Of a stretch of 10,084 nt of DNA, positions 1 to 6,429 are shown piece by piece. The stretch lies in contig JAJPEA010000062.1 in the NCBI GenBank assembly GCA_023252335.1, positions 1-10,084 of the forward strand, written 5' to 3'. Source of the DNA: Nitrosotalea sp. (lineage in GTDB: Archaea; Thermoproteota; Nitrososphaeria; Nitrososphaerales; Nitrosopumilaceae). Position 1 is the stretch's first letter, and each line of letters begins with the position of its first letter. Both the position numbers and the translations under genes were made by a program. Under the pieces are notes generated by a model. It did not search any database. It was not told where the DNA came from and saw nothing but the letters and a program-made list of their open reading frames with translations.

Positions 1-59
1 TAGGTGTTTTAAATTTCATATAATCAGCAAAGTGTTAACAAGCTTTTCAGTTTTGGTAA

Positions 60-79
60 GATCATTTTAGCTAATGATC
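60..79. repeat. Short dyad upstream of the first gene's promoter
   Basis: A 7-bp inverted repeat, GATCATT and AATGATC, is separated by TTAGCT. It lies about 25 bases before the TATA-like box of the first gene. It could be an operator or the end of an upstream transcript. No T-rich tract follows directly, which argues against a simple terminator. The rest of bases 1-104 shows no open frame of note on either strand. Confidence 0.3.
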
Positions 80-104
80 ATGGAAAAATGTGAAAAATAC
101 GTAA

Positions 105-112
105 TTTTATAA
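105..112 (+). promoter_or_regulatory. Archaeal TATA box, leaderless promoter of the first gene
   Basis: TTTATAAT is centred about 29 bases before the ATG at 138. This matches the archaeal pattern of a TATA box about 26 bases before the transcription start, with transcription beginning almost at the start codon. It favours the ATG at 138 over the TTG at 117, which would lie upstream of the expected transcript start. Confidence 0.5.
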
Positions 113-137
113 TCACTTGTCTAGTAATGGTACGATA

Positions 138-422
138 ATGATTACAAAGGAAGAGCTAGATCAGATACTGCACTTTGTCTCCAAACGCTGGGTAGACATG
201 AGCAGGGATGAAAAAAACAAGGCGTTTGAAAACATGCCAACTGACTTTTGGATGAACTCCATGGGCGGCACTGCAGGCCCAGGAAAATGGGTAACGACTT
301 TGATGTATACTGAAGACGCACAGGAAGCAGAATCCTTCAAGGAAGTGTTGCTGCGTTGGCAGGCAAAACACAATGCACCAAAAATAGGACCATCCGATCT
401 GATCCAGATTGGAAAGAAGTAG
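138..422 (+). CDS. Small conserved-looking hypothetical protein (94 aa)
   Basis: I do not recognise a family. The frame is open from a TTG at 117, but the ATG at 138 is preferred because a TATA box sits at the leaderless distance from it. The protein is soluble, with no signal peptide, membrane segment or cysteine. It begins with a predicted helical part rich in Lys and Glu (ITKEELDQILHFVSKRW). The middle is rich in Gly and aromatic residues around MGGTAGPGKW (about residues 43-52), and a second helical part follows (about residues 62-78). It ends 26 bases before the ThyX-like gene on the same strand, so the two may be co-transcribed. Base composition matches the neighbours, which supports a native gene. 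Function unknown. Confidence 0.75.
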   Translation: MITKEELDQILHFVSKRWVDMSRDEKNKAFENMPTDFWMNSMGGTAGPGKWVTTLMYTEDAQEAESFKEVLLRWQAKHNAPKIGPSDLIQIGKK

Positions 423-448
423 TTATTAGATTAGTAGTTTGAACAATA

Positions 449-2068
449 ATGTTGTCATCAGAGTTTTCAAGTTCTGAAAGAGAAATTCTTTTGAAACATT
501 TTTCAAATGTTGACGATTCCGTATTTGCAATAACCAGTCCAAGACAGGTAGACCGCGGCGCCCTGATGTCAAGATACAGCAGAACTGACAAGAGCATGCG
601 CAAAATTTTCTTGGACGAGTTTGCACAAAATGAAAATCGCGGTGAAGAATTTTACAATAAAGTCTTGCTAGAATACGGAGACGATTCTGTTGCAGAGCTT
701 GGCGAAGCCCAGATTGCAATAGAGGGCCTGTCAAACATTGCAGTAAAAAAAATTGAAGACCGCAGAATTGGTTTGTCATATCTTGAAAAATCTTCGCGAT
801 ATGTAGCATGGGATAAAAAAGTAAATGGCGAATTCAAGTTTTACCGCGATGATGCCATCATGGGTTCCAAATTTGCAGACAAGTACTTGGAGACATGCAA
901 CTTGGACTTTGAAGTCTATTCTAGAAACATCCAGCCTGCCATCAAGTACATGTCAGAAAAAGAGCCAATAGAGAAACAACAGTTTCGCTCTTCCAGTGGA
1001 GAAGAAATACCATATTCCAAACTTGCAAGCGAAGATGAGATAAAGTCTGCAACTAGAATCTACAATGCAACAATTAGAGCCAAGGCACTAGACATTCTCA
1101 GGGGAATACTTCCTGCATCCACTCTGACAAACGTAGGCATAACAGGAAACGGGAGGGCGTTTGAGTACTTGCTTACCATATTGTATTCATCAGGACTAGA
1201 AGAGGAACGAGTCCTTGCTGGAAAAATACAAAGGGAACTTAACACCACAATCAAGTCATTTGTAAGACGAGCAGATGATACACACGGTAAAGCCTTGCAG
1301 AAATATCTGAGTGACATAAAAAACAAGTCATCTGCACTTGGAAAAAAACATCTCAAGGCAAAGAAAACGAGAGAACGCCTGACAGACCTTGTTGACTGGG
1401 AGGAAGAAAAACAGGCAGAGCGAAAAATAATCTCTGCAATATTTTATGAACAATCAAGTGGAATATCATATCGTGACATACTAAAGCAGGTCAAGAAGAT
1501 AAAAACATCCGAGCGCAAAAAAATAATCAAGACATTTTCCAGCCTAAGAAGCAATAGAAGACAGAGGCCGCCTCGTGCGTTTGAGATGACAGAGTATACA
1601 TTTGATTTTCTTACAAACTTTGGAATGTTTCGAGACTTTCACAGACACCGAGTGCTTACACTAGAGCGACAGTTGCTTGCAGCAAACCATGGATATTTCA
1701 GACCAGACGAGATAGAACAACTTGGAATGAAAAAAGAGTTTGATGATTGCATGTACAAGTCAAAAGAAGTTTGGGATTCCATGAAAACAGAAATGCCAGA
1801 GCAGGCCCAGTACGTTGTAAACTTTGCATACAATTATCCATATTTTATGAAACTAAATTTGCGCGAAGCAGTGCACTTGATAGAGCTTCGAACAGTTCCA
1901 CAGGGACACCAAGACTATAGAAAAGTTGCACAAGAAATGTTCAAGGCAATTAAAAAGGTCCATCCAAACTTGTCCAATATAATCAAGTTTGCAGACATGA
2001 AGTCATACAGCCTTGAGCGGCTAGAGGCTGAAAAAAGAATTGAGGAAAAACGCAAAAAGCTCGGATAG
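449..2068 (+). CDS. Tandem-domain ThyX-like FAD-dependent thymidylate synthase family protein (539 aa)
   Basis: ThyX enzymes methylate dUMP to dTMP using FAD, NADPH and methylene-tetrahydrofolate, and are usually 210-270 residues working as a homotetramer. This protein is about twice that length and appears to be two ThyX-like halves. The N-half (about 1-275) has a degenerate signature at 105-118, with R105, S110, E113, K114, S115, R117 and Y118 kept but the RHR core changed to RRI. It also has the later LP-x-STLTNV-x-ITGNGRA stretch near 221-237. The C-half (about 370-510) has R399-H400-R401 but replaces the SxxxxSxR part. It keeps a LRT-x6-Q stretch near 480-488, resembling the dUMP-binding region. 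A charged, probably helical linker rich in Lys and Arg joins the halves (about 276-370). The start is the ATG at 449, with no strong ribosome binding site. Thymidylate synthase activity is inferred from family resemblance; a divergent or pseudo-heterodimeric enzyme is possible, so no symbol is given. Confidence 0.8.
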   Translation: MLSSEFSSSEREILLKHFSNVDDSVFAITSPRQVDRGALMSRYSRTDKSMRKIFLDEFAQNENRGEEFYNKVLLEYGDDSVAELGEAQIAIEGLSNIAVKKIEDRRIGLSYLEKSSRYVAWDKKVNGEFKFYRDDAIMGSKFADKYLETCNLDFEVYSRNIQPAIKYMSEKEPIEKQQFRSSSGEEIPYSKLASEDEIKSATRIYNATIRAKALDILRGILPASTLTNVGITGNGRAFEYLLTILYSSGLEEERVLAGKIQRELNTTIKSFVRRADDTHGKALQKYLSDIKNKSSALGKKHLKAKKTRERLTDLVDWEEEKQAERKIISAIFYEQSSGISYRDILKQVKKIKTSERKKIIKTFSSLRSNRRQRPPRAFEMTEYTFDFLTNFGMFRDFHRHRVLTLERQLLAANHGYFRPDEIEQLGMKKEFDDCMYKSKEVWDSMKTEMPEQAQYVVNFAYNYPYFMKLNLREAVHLIELRTVPQGHQDYRKVAQEMFKAIKKVHPNLSNIIKFADMKSYSLERLEAEKRIEEKRKKLG

Positions 2069-2094
2069 ATACAAGTAGAAACAGGCAATGGAAG

Positions 2095-2106
2095 TTTTAT
2101 TAAATA
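2095..2106 (+). promoter_or_regulatory. TATA-like promoter of the metallothionein-like gene
   Basis: The A/T-rich TTTTATTAAATA is centred about 28 bases before the ATG at 2129, the spacing expected for a leaderless archaeal transcript. It suggests the small Cys-rich gene has its own promoter, separate from the ThyX-like gene that ends 60 bases upstream. Confidence 0.45.
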
Positions 2107-2128
2107 TCAGAGATGTGATACTAGTATC

Positions 2129-2242
2129 ATGAATTGTGGATGCGGAAAAGTAGACAAGTGTATATCTCCAAACTGTAACTGTTCTGTCACTGGAATATGC
2201 ACATGCGGGCCAACATGTCATTGCAATGCAAATAGAAAATAA
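2129..2242 (+). CDS. Metallothionein-like cysteine-rich small protein (37 aa)
   Basis: The frame encodes 37 residues with nine cysteines (positions 3, 5, 11, 16, 18, 24, 26, 30, 32) plus His31. Every cysteine except Cys11 belongs to a C-x-C pair. This density is typical of metallothioneins, which bind Zn(II), Cu(I) or Cd(II) as thiolate clusters in the cytoplasm. The spacing from Cys16 to Cys32 (CxC-x5-CxC-x3-CxC) is the same as at the N-terminus of the vertebrate metallothionein beta domain, including a Pro-Asn before the first pair. There is no aromatic residue, signal peptide or membrane segment. A TATA-like box about 28 bases upstream supports expression, as does the position between genes with no competing frame. 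It sits near an HxlR regulator and another Cys-rich gene. Metal binding is inferred; a short zinc-ribbon-like or redox protein is the alternative. Too short for common gene callers, so it may be missing from annotations. Confidence 0.7.
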   Translation: MNCGCGKVDKCISPNCNCSVTGICTCGPTCHCNANRK

Positions 2243-2324
2243 AAAATCTCTGTAAAACAACACACACTAGTTTTAACACTTGCGCAGAAATTAGATGACT
2301 GCTTTCTACTAAACAATTATGAGT

Positions 2325-2333
2325 AAATTATAA
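2325..2333 (+). promoter_or_regulatory. TATA-like box before the 42-residue ORF
   Basis: AAATTATAA is centred 26 bases before the ATG at 2355, which would give a transcript starting at the start codon. The rest of the 2243-2354 interval shows no further gene. Confidence 0.4.
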
Positions 2334-2354
2334 GGACTATGAAGACAAAAGTGT

Positions 2355-2483
2355 ATGATGGCCAACATTCCAGACCAAAACACAGAACCACAAGACAATT
2401 CTGAATATCGTAAAGTTGTTCGAGAAATACTGTGGGAACTCATAGAGAACAAGTCAAGTAATTGCATGCAATCTACTTGCTAA
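2355..2483 (+). CDS. Small hypothetical protein with C-terminal cysteine pair (42 aa)
   Basis: The frame starts with two consecutive ATG codons, the first just downstream of an in-frame TGA and at leaderless distance from a TATA-like box. The product has a polar N-terminus rich in Asn, Gln and Asp (about residues 4-17), then a predicted amphipathic helix around YRKVVREILWELIENK (18-33). The tail carries Cys37 and Cys42 (NCMQSTC). I recognise no family. Its last 11 bases overlap the 3' end of the HxlR gene on the other strand, so the two genes are convergent. The helix-like composition, the promoter and the cysteines in a Cys-rich neighbourhood favour a real gene, but at this length a chance frame cannot be excluded. 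It could be a small partner or antitoxin-like protein; nothing in the sequence decides this. Confidence 0.45.
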   Translation: MMANIPDQNTEPQDNSEYRKVVREILWELIENKSSNCMQSTC

Positions 2484-2880
2484 TTTTCTTGGATCTTCCA
2501 AACACTTGTTCGAGTGTTCGAGGTTTACCGTCCTTGAATACATCAGAGCTGCAGTACTTCATTGAAAAAGCTGCCATCTGCATTATGATTAATCTTAATT
2601 CCTTTCCTTTTTCTGTTACAGTGTATTCAATTTTAATTGGAGTTTGGGCATAGACTTGTCTTTTGATAAGACCACTCTTTTCCATCTCGCGTAACCTTAC
2701 AGAGAGTGTCTTTGGGTTAATCCCTTCGACTGATTCAAGAAACTGGTTGAATCTTGTGTGATTTAGAATAAGCATGTTGCGAAGTATGTGAATGGTAAAT
2801 TTTTTACCAACAAGTCGAAATGTGTTATCAACAGGACAGCATTTCATCTGGTCGGACATGTCTTTGAGTTCTTGTGGCAT
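2473..2880 (-). CDS. HxlR-family winged-helix transcriptional regulator (135 aa)
   Basis: HxlR proteins are dimeric DNA-binding regulators of the MarR-like winged-helix class, often responding to aldehydes, oxidants or thiol stress. The sequence shows the family pattern. Cys14-Cys15-Pro-Val near the N-terminus is followed by a helix ending GKKFTIHILRNML. Next come the recognition region GINPKTLSVRLREMEKSGLI (about 53-72) and the wing with Arg-Gln-Val-Tyr and IEYTVTEKGKEL (about 84-95). The length is typical. The frame also opens at a TTG one codon earlier (2883), but the ATG at 2880 is preferred. Cys14 and Cys15, plus Cys110, could sense metal or oxidant; in the HxlR member HypR an N-terminal cysteine forms the redox switch. 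The gene is divergent from the Cys-rich helical gene with 86 bases between starts, and convergent with the 42-residue ORF. Regulation of the Cys-rich neighbours is inferred. Confidence 0.9.
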   Translation of the reverse strand: MPQELKDMSDQMKCCPVDNTFRLVGKKFTIHILRNMLILNHTRFNQFLESVEGINPKTLSVRLREMEKSGLIKRQVYAQTPIKIEYTVTEKGKELRLIIMQMAAFSMKYCSSDVFKDGKPRTLEQVFGRSKKISK

Positions 2881-2926
2881 CAACTTACTAAAATCTCACT
2901 TGCTTTCTAATTTGAAACTTTCCAAT

Positions 2927-2934
2927 TTATATAC
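2927..2934. promoter_or_regulatory. Shared TATA-like element between the HxlR gene and the Cys-rich helical gene
   Basis: TTTATATA on the plus strand reads TATATAAA on the minus strand, so one element can be read as a TATA box both ways. It lies about 36 bases before the plus-strand ATG at 2967 and about 50 bases before the minus-strand start at 2880. Binding of the regulator anywhere in this 86-base interval would affect both genes. Two copies of ACTTAC (2883-2888 and 2934-2939) flank the interval on the same strand. I see no strong inverted repeat that names an operator. Confidence 0.4.
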
Positions 2935-2966
2935 TTACCTTTGTATAGCAACTATAAGAAAGTAAC

Positions 2967-3305
2967 ATGGAATGCAAATCAGGAACATGCAATATAGAAG
3001 AAGATGCAACATGCTCATGCACCTCTGAGGCAGATTGTGGTGACTGTGGTTGTGGAACAGTTGATCCTGTGAAACAATCAATGGAATTGCTGCACAAGGC
3101 ATTCCACGATGCGCTGTATCAAGCACATGTGGAACGACTCAGAAAGAGAATTGATGCCACATTTGGCCCTTCACTTGACAAGGCAAGTGATGCAATGATA
3201 GAAACTGCAGCCAAAGTCTGGCAGTCAATGCTAGTACATTCAGAAAGCAAAAAAGAGCTTGAATCAAAGTTGCAAAAAATATTTTCCGAAGCAAGTAAGA
3301 GATAA
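2967..3305 (+). CDS. Cys-rich N-terminus fused to helical domain (112 aa)
   Basis: The first 30 residues hold seven cysteines (3, 8, 16, 18, 24, 27, 29), with a CxC-x5-C-x2-CxC arrangement. Cys16, Cys18 and Cys24 sit at the same absolute positions as in the metallothionein-like protein upstream. The remaining residues (about 33-112) are predicted helical, rich in Lys, Glu and Ala, with His43, His47 and His54 on the first helix. They contain no cysteine, membrane segment or recognised domain. The ATG at 2967 is the only reasonable start, after a TATA-like box. A metal-binding or metal-delivering role is inferred from the cysteine pattern and from divergence from a Cys-containing HxlR regulator. 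The helical part could bind a partner protein or extend the metal site through its histidines. Redox sensing is an alternative. I recognise no named family. Confidence 0.8.
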   Translation: MECKSGTCNIEEDATCSCTSEADCGDCGCGTVDPVKQSMELLHKAFHDALYQAHVERLRKRIDATFGPSLDKASDAMIETAAKVWQSMLVHSESKKELESKLQKIFSEASKR

Positions 3306-3334
3306 TCTACCCTCAAAAAGTGGAAATCTCTAGC

Positions 3335-3345
3335 TTTATTTTTTT
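3335..3345 (+). terminator. T-rich tract, probable archaeal terminator
   Basis: A T-dominated run (with one A) follows the Cys-rich helical gene by about 30 bases. A second T run lies at 3370-3376. Archaeal RNA polymerase commonly stops at such oligo-T tracts without a hairpin, so either may end that transcript. Bases 3306-3415 show no gene. Confidence 0.4.
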
Positions 3346-3415
3346 AATTCACATTCTCCAGGAACTAGATTTTTTTGTAATAAAATTATAGATCAATATG
3401 AGATACACATCTTAT

Positions 3416-3444
3416 AGAATAATCATGGTATATTCAGATATGTA
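3416..3444 (+). promoter_or_regulatory. 29-bp element shared with the second secreted-protein gene, copy 1
   Basis: This stretch matches 9798-9826 at 26 of 29 positions. Both copies contain AATAATCATRGTATATYC and end in ATATGTA. Each lies about 20 bases before a GTG start codon of a paralogous secreted protein. The GTATAT core is centred 35 bases before the GTG and could be the TATA box, with the flanking bases as a factor recognition or operator site. It could also be simply residual homology from gene duplication. Confidence 0.55.
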
Positions 3445-3465
3445 AGGCGACTACATGTAAGACAA

Positions 3466-5328
3466 GTGAAAATTTCAAGAAAACGATCGCACTCTATATC
3501 TGGCATGATCATTTTCTTTATCATGATATTACCAATGGCAAACATTTCTTCTGCAAATGCATTAACTTTAGGCAGTCTGACTACACCATCAGATACTACA
3601 GCAAATGATTCCATTACTGCATCTGACATTACAAATGCTACTGCATTTACCAACGTCACAACAACTGGCGGTTCGACATACATCAACAACCCCACTCCAG
3701 TTCCCTTGCCCAACAGCACAACTGCTATCGGAGCATCGACCACAGTAGATGGCGTTCAAGTCTTTGGAAATGGCACCATAATTACTTCAATCAATGGAGT
3801 ATCAACAAGTTTTCTATTTGATCCCAATGCACCTGTAAAGACTACAAAAACTAGTGGTGCATCAGCAACTATAACTGTAAAATCAGATGACATGTCTGGA
3901 AATTCAATCTCAGGCATGTGGGATGAACTCCACTCTTCAACCGGAAGTACGTTAGCAACAGGATACACTACAAACTCATATCAAGTTACTACTGGAAATC
4001 AATACACTGTCTATATTTCAAATTACCAAAACATAGTCTTTGATCATTGGGAGGACGGCAGTACCAATCCTTACAGAGCAATAACACCCACACAATCAGT
4101 AACCTTGACTGCATACTTTACCACAGGCAGTACAGTTACTGTACCCCAGCCTCCAACTGGCCTTACTGCCACAGAAATCTCACCTTCTACAATCAACCTG
4201 TCCTGGAGTGCAAGTAACAACGGCGGCTCTGCAGTTACAGGATACAAAATAGAGAGATCAACAGACGGTGGCTCTACATGGAGTACCATTGCAAACACAG
4301 GTTCTACTTCCACTACATATTCTAATACAGGCTTGACAGCAAATACCACTTACACTTATCGCGTATCAGCAATCAACAACATTGGGACAAGCCAGCCCTC
4401 AAACACTGCATCTGCAACTACTAGCACCTCTACAATTCCCACCATAAGACAAACACAAACAGGATTGGTTGCATCAGATTCACTGACCAACGAAACTAGA
4501 ACACAACAACAACTCCAAGCAGATACAGGATACTGGGCCTATGCAGGAGATGCTCCAGCAGAAAAGGCGCCATATAGTTTTACAAGAGATACTCAGGGCC
4601 TACACATTGGAGCCCAAGCTCCATCTAGTGGAACATGGGCAGGATTTTTTGCCGAGAGCCCAAACACCAACGCAGCATTGTTCCACTCTGTAATCACAAC
4701 ACCAGTAAGAACCGTACCAAATCAGGATTATGAAAATGGACTGTATGTTCAAACATCAAATGGTTTGATAAACTATGTAACGTGTGTATCACTCACAAGC
4801 AGTCAAGCAACTGCCTGGGCAATCATAAACACAGTAGGTACAACCAACCAAGCTACCAAGTTTACCGTACTATGGATGGACAATACAGCAAACCAGCCAC
4901 TTACAAGGGATTGCTCCATAATAACAAACGGTCAGAACTATCTCAAAGTGTACCTGGACGGCAACATGGTCTACTCTAGTAATAACCTAAATCTGCAAAT
5001 GCCTGCACCGTTTAACACATACCTTGAACCAGAGACATCATATTCTGGACAATTTCTGACAGGATCATTCCAGGACTATTACGTAACATCAGATGAAAAA
5101 ATCACGATAACAGGCAATCCAAGCAATGCTGCAAGAGCAGACGTTGTGGATTCATCAGGAAATGTGCTTGCTACAAGCCAGGTTTCAGGAGGCACAGCAG
5201 TGCTAGATGTTGGCAAGTATCACTTTCCATTGAGTGGAACCATCAAGGTATACGACTCTAACAATGGTTTGCTTGCATCAGGTGCTACAAACATTTACGG
5301 CGGAAACACCTACTCGTATACTCAATAA
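3466..5328 (+). CDS. Secreted Fn3-domain protein with thaumarchaeal C-terminal beta domain (620 aa)
   Basis: A signal peptide is clear: basic MKISRKR, a hydrophobic stretch (about 13-28) and a likely cleavage after Ala-Asn-Ala near 32. A Ser/Thr-rich segment follows (about 35-130). Next is a beta repeat domain (about 135-218) with FDHWEDGS, then a fibronectin type III domain (about 227-320; PPTGLTATEIS, TINLSWS, YTYRVSAIN). The C-terminal part (about 325-545) contains GLVASDSL, GLHIGAQAPSSGTWAGFF and two cysteines (440, 483) that could pair. The end (about 546-620) is a small beta domain with VVDSSGNVLATS. Many N-x-S/T sequons suggest glycosylation. No C-terminal membrane anchor is seen, so it is probably released or held at the S-layer. 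The GTG at 3466 is chosen because it keeps the basic n-region; the next in-frame ATG (codon 14) would remove it. The role is probably cell-surface binding, carbohydrate or protein; no catalytic motif is seen. Confidence 0.85.
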   Translation: MKISRKRSHSISGMIIFFIMILPMANISSANALTLGSLTTPSDTTANDSITASDITNATAFTNVTTTGGSTYINNPTPVPLPNSTTAIGASTTVDGVQVFGNGTIITSINGVSTSFLFDPNAPVKTTKTSGASATITVKSDDMSGNSISGMWDELHSSTGSTLATGYTTNSYQVTTGNQYTVYISNYQNIVFDHWEDGSTNPYRAITPTQSVTLTAYFTTGSTVTVPQPPTGLTATEISPSTINLSWSASNNGGSAVTGYKIERSTDGGSTWSTIANTGSTSTTYSNTGLTANTTYTYRVSAINNIGTSQPSNTASATTSTSTIPTIRQTQTGLVASDSLTNETRTQQQLQADTGYWAYAGDAPAEKAPYSFTRDTQGLHIGAQAPSSGTWAGFFAESPNTNAALFHSVITTPVRTVPNQDYENGLYVQTSNGLINYVTCVSLTSSQATAWAIINTVGTTNQATKFTVLWMDNTANQPLTRDCSIITNGQNYLKVYLDGNMVYSSNNLNLQMPAPFNTYLEPETSYSGQFLTGSFQDYYVTSDEKITITGNPSNAARADVVDSSGNVLATSQVSGGTAVLDVGKYHFPLSGTIKVYDSNNGLLASGATNIYGGNTYSYTQ

Positions 5329-5344
5329 TTTAGTTTTTTGTTAG
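5329..5344 (+). terminator. T-rich tract in the convergent gap
   Basis: A T-rich run starts directly after the stop codon of the secreted protein gene, in a 49-base gap that separates it from the convergent DoxX gene. It is a plausible oligo-T terminator for the plus-strand transcript. No hairpin is obvious. Confidence 0.4.
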
Positions 5345-5377
5345 TTTGACAGAAAACATTTGGCAATGATAATACAA

Positions 5378-5794
5378 TCACTGGGCAAATCTTGGAATCT
5401 TTTTTACCAGATGGGAAATGGAGAATCTTCCAGGGCCCAACACTAGAACGGTTAGTAAAATAACAAACGCAAGCAATTCTAGCTCTAGTCCGTTTTTTCC
5501 AGAAAATGACTGGAGTTTTTTTAGCCATACCATGACAAGTAACATCTCGATTGCAAGAAGGCTTCCAGCTATTCTTGTCAATACTCCAACAATGAGTAAT
5601 GCACCTCCAATCAACTCTAGCAGTCCTATCAATGATGCCATCTCTCCAGGAAGGCCAATGCTTGAGAAAAATCCAGTAGAGCCGCTATCAAATTTGCCAA
5701 GGCTGTGAACGATGAACATCGCACCAACTGCAATTCTCAATCCGAAATGGCTAAGATCATGCAACAGATGTGTTCTAAGAGTTGCCTCGACCAT
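5378..5794 (-). CDS. DoxX family membrane protein (138 aa)
   Basis: The protein has four hydrophobic segments (about 16-31, 52-70, 75-90 and 106-120) and the usual DoxX layout. This includes LRIAVGAMFIVHSLGKF near the start, the SIGLPG loop (45-50), ELIGGALLIVGVLTR (60-74), and an acidic LELELLAF (103-110) before the last helix ending LGPGRFSI. The length is normal for the family. DoxX was named for the thiosulfate:quinone oxidoreductase subunit of Acidianus, but most family members are small membrane proteins linked to redox or thiol stress, so no precise reaction is claimed. The ATG at 5794 is the natural start. It lies 82 bases downstream of the five-helix membrane protein on the same strand, so co-transcription is possible but a separate promoter in the A/T-rich gap is equally likely. 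Confidence 0.85.
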   Translation of the reverse strand: MVEATLRTHLLHDLSHFGLRIAVGAMFIVHSLGKFDSGSTGFFSSIGLPGEMASLIGLLELIGGALLIVGVLTRIAGSLLAIEMLLVMVWLKKLQSFSGKNGLELELLAFVILLTVLVLGPGRFSISHLVKKIPRFAQ

Positions 5795-5876
5795 ATTTTA
5801 AAATCTTGCAGGCAATACATAATGCTTGCCCATATCATATACAAAAAATATTTGAAAAAAATTCAAGAGATTTTTG

Positions 5877-6401
5877 TCATTTGAAATTTTTCAATTTTGA
5901 TAGCAATCTAAGATTTCGTCCTGCAAGTGCACCAACACCTAACATCATTATCATGTCTACAACCAGTGTTATTTCTATAGCAAATGGGTTTAGGTTTTTT
6001 TGAGCACTAGATAAAGTGGCAAGATAGTTTGAGCCCAAAAAGAGATATCCCAAGGCAAATCTAGACACAAGCCCTACCACCCAAATTACATATGGAATGT
6101 TTCCCCCCTTGGCGTGAATCTTGCCATCATCTGCCTTCCAGATTTGTATAGTCTTGTCAACATGCTTGTGTGATAGATATGTTGCACCTACCAGTACACC
6201 TGCATATGCAAGGACATACCAAGAGGATACACCAGCCTGAAATGAGCTAAATACTGCAAATATGCTAATTGCAAAAAAAGACACTGTTGATAGAATTATC
6301 CTGTTTTTGTTCACAGGTCCTCCCGAAATTATTTTTCTAAATCTGAAAACCAGCACAATTGCAATTACTAGAACAAATATCAGGACTTGAGAATCTGCCA
6401 C
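5877..6401 (-). CDS. Five-helix membrane protein, possibly CcdC-like (174 aa)
   Basis: Five hydrophobic segments are visible (about 5-20, 35-54, 60-77, 102-123, 140-160). A basic FRKIISGGPVNKNR loop follows the first. A polar loop with WKADDGKIHAKGGNIPYVIW lies before the fourth, which contains an Arg (residue 114). This arrangement, with a D-G-x-I-x-x-K-G loop followed by an Arg-containing helix, recalls the CcdC/DUF1453 family of membrane proteins found near cytochrome c biogenesis genes. That match is from memory and weak. There is no cysteine, so it is not itself a thiol oxidoreductase. Translation starts at a GTG, 28 bases after the histidine kinase stop, which suggests an operon and coupling to that sensor. 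It could be a membrane partner of the otherwise soluble kinase. Confidence 0.75.
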   Translation of the reverse strand: MADSQVLIFVLVIAIVLVFRFRKIISGGPVNKNRIILSTVSFFAISIFAVFSSFQAGVSSWYVLAYAGVLVGATYLSHKHVDKTIQIWKADDGKIHAKGGNIPYVIWVVGLVSRFALGYLFLGSNYLATLSSAQKNLNPFAIEITLVVDMIMMLGVGALAGRNLRLLSKLKNFK

Positions 6402-6429
6402 ACTGGTTTTTTCTATTTTGATTGTTTAA

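Noticed and set aside
117..137. TTG start at 117 for the first gene
   Set aside because: The TATA box at 105-112 is too close to it; ATG 138 lies at the leaderless distance and gives a normal N-terminus.
426..1356. Several minus-strand open frames opposite the ThyX-like gene
   Set aside because: They are shadows of a clearly coding plus-strand frame, and their products lack any family features.
3425..3445. Six-codon leader peptide inside the first 29-bp element (MVYSDM)
   Set aside because: The ATG is ATA in the second copy, so the mini-frame is not conserved; the DNA element is the better explanation.
5418..5708. 96-residue plus-strand frame opposite the DoxX gene
   Set aside because: The minus-strand frame has clear DoxX features and hydrophobic segments; the plus-strand product is Ser/Asn/Pro-rich shadow sequence.
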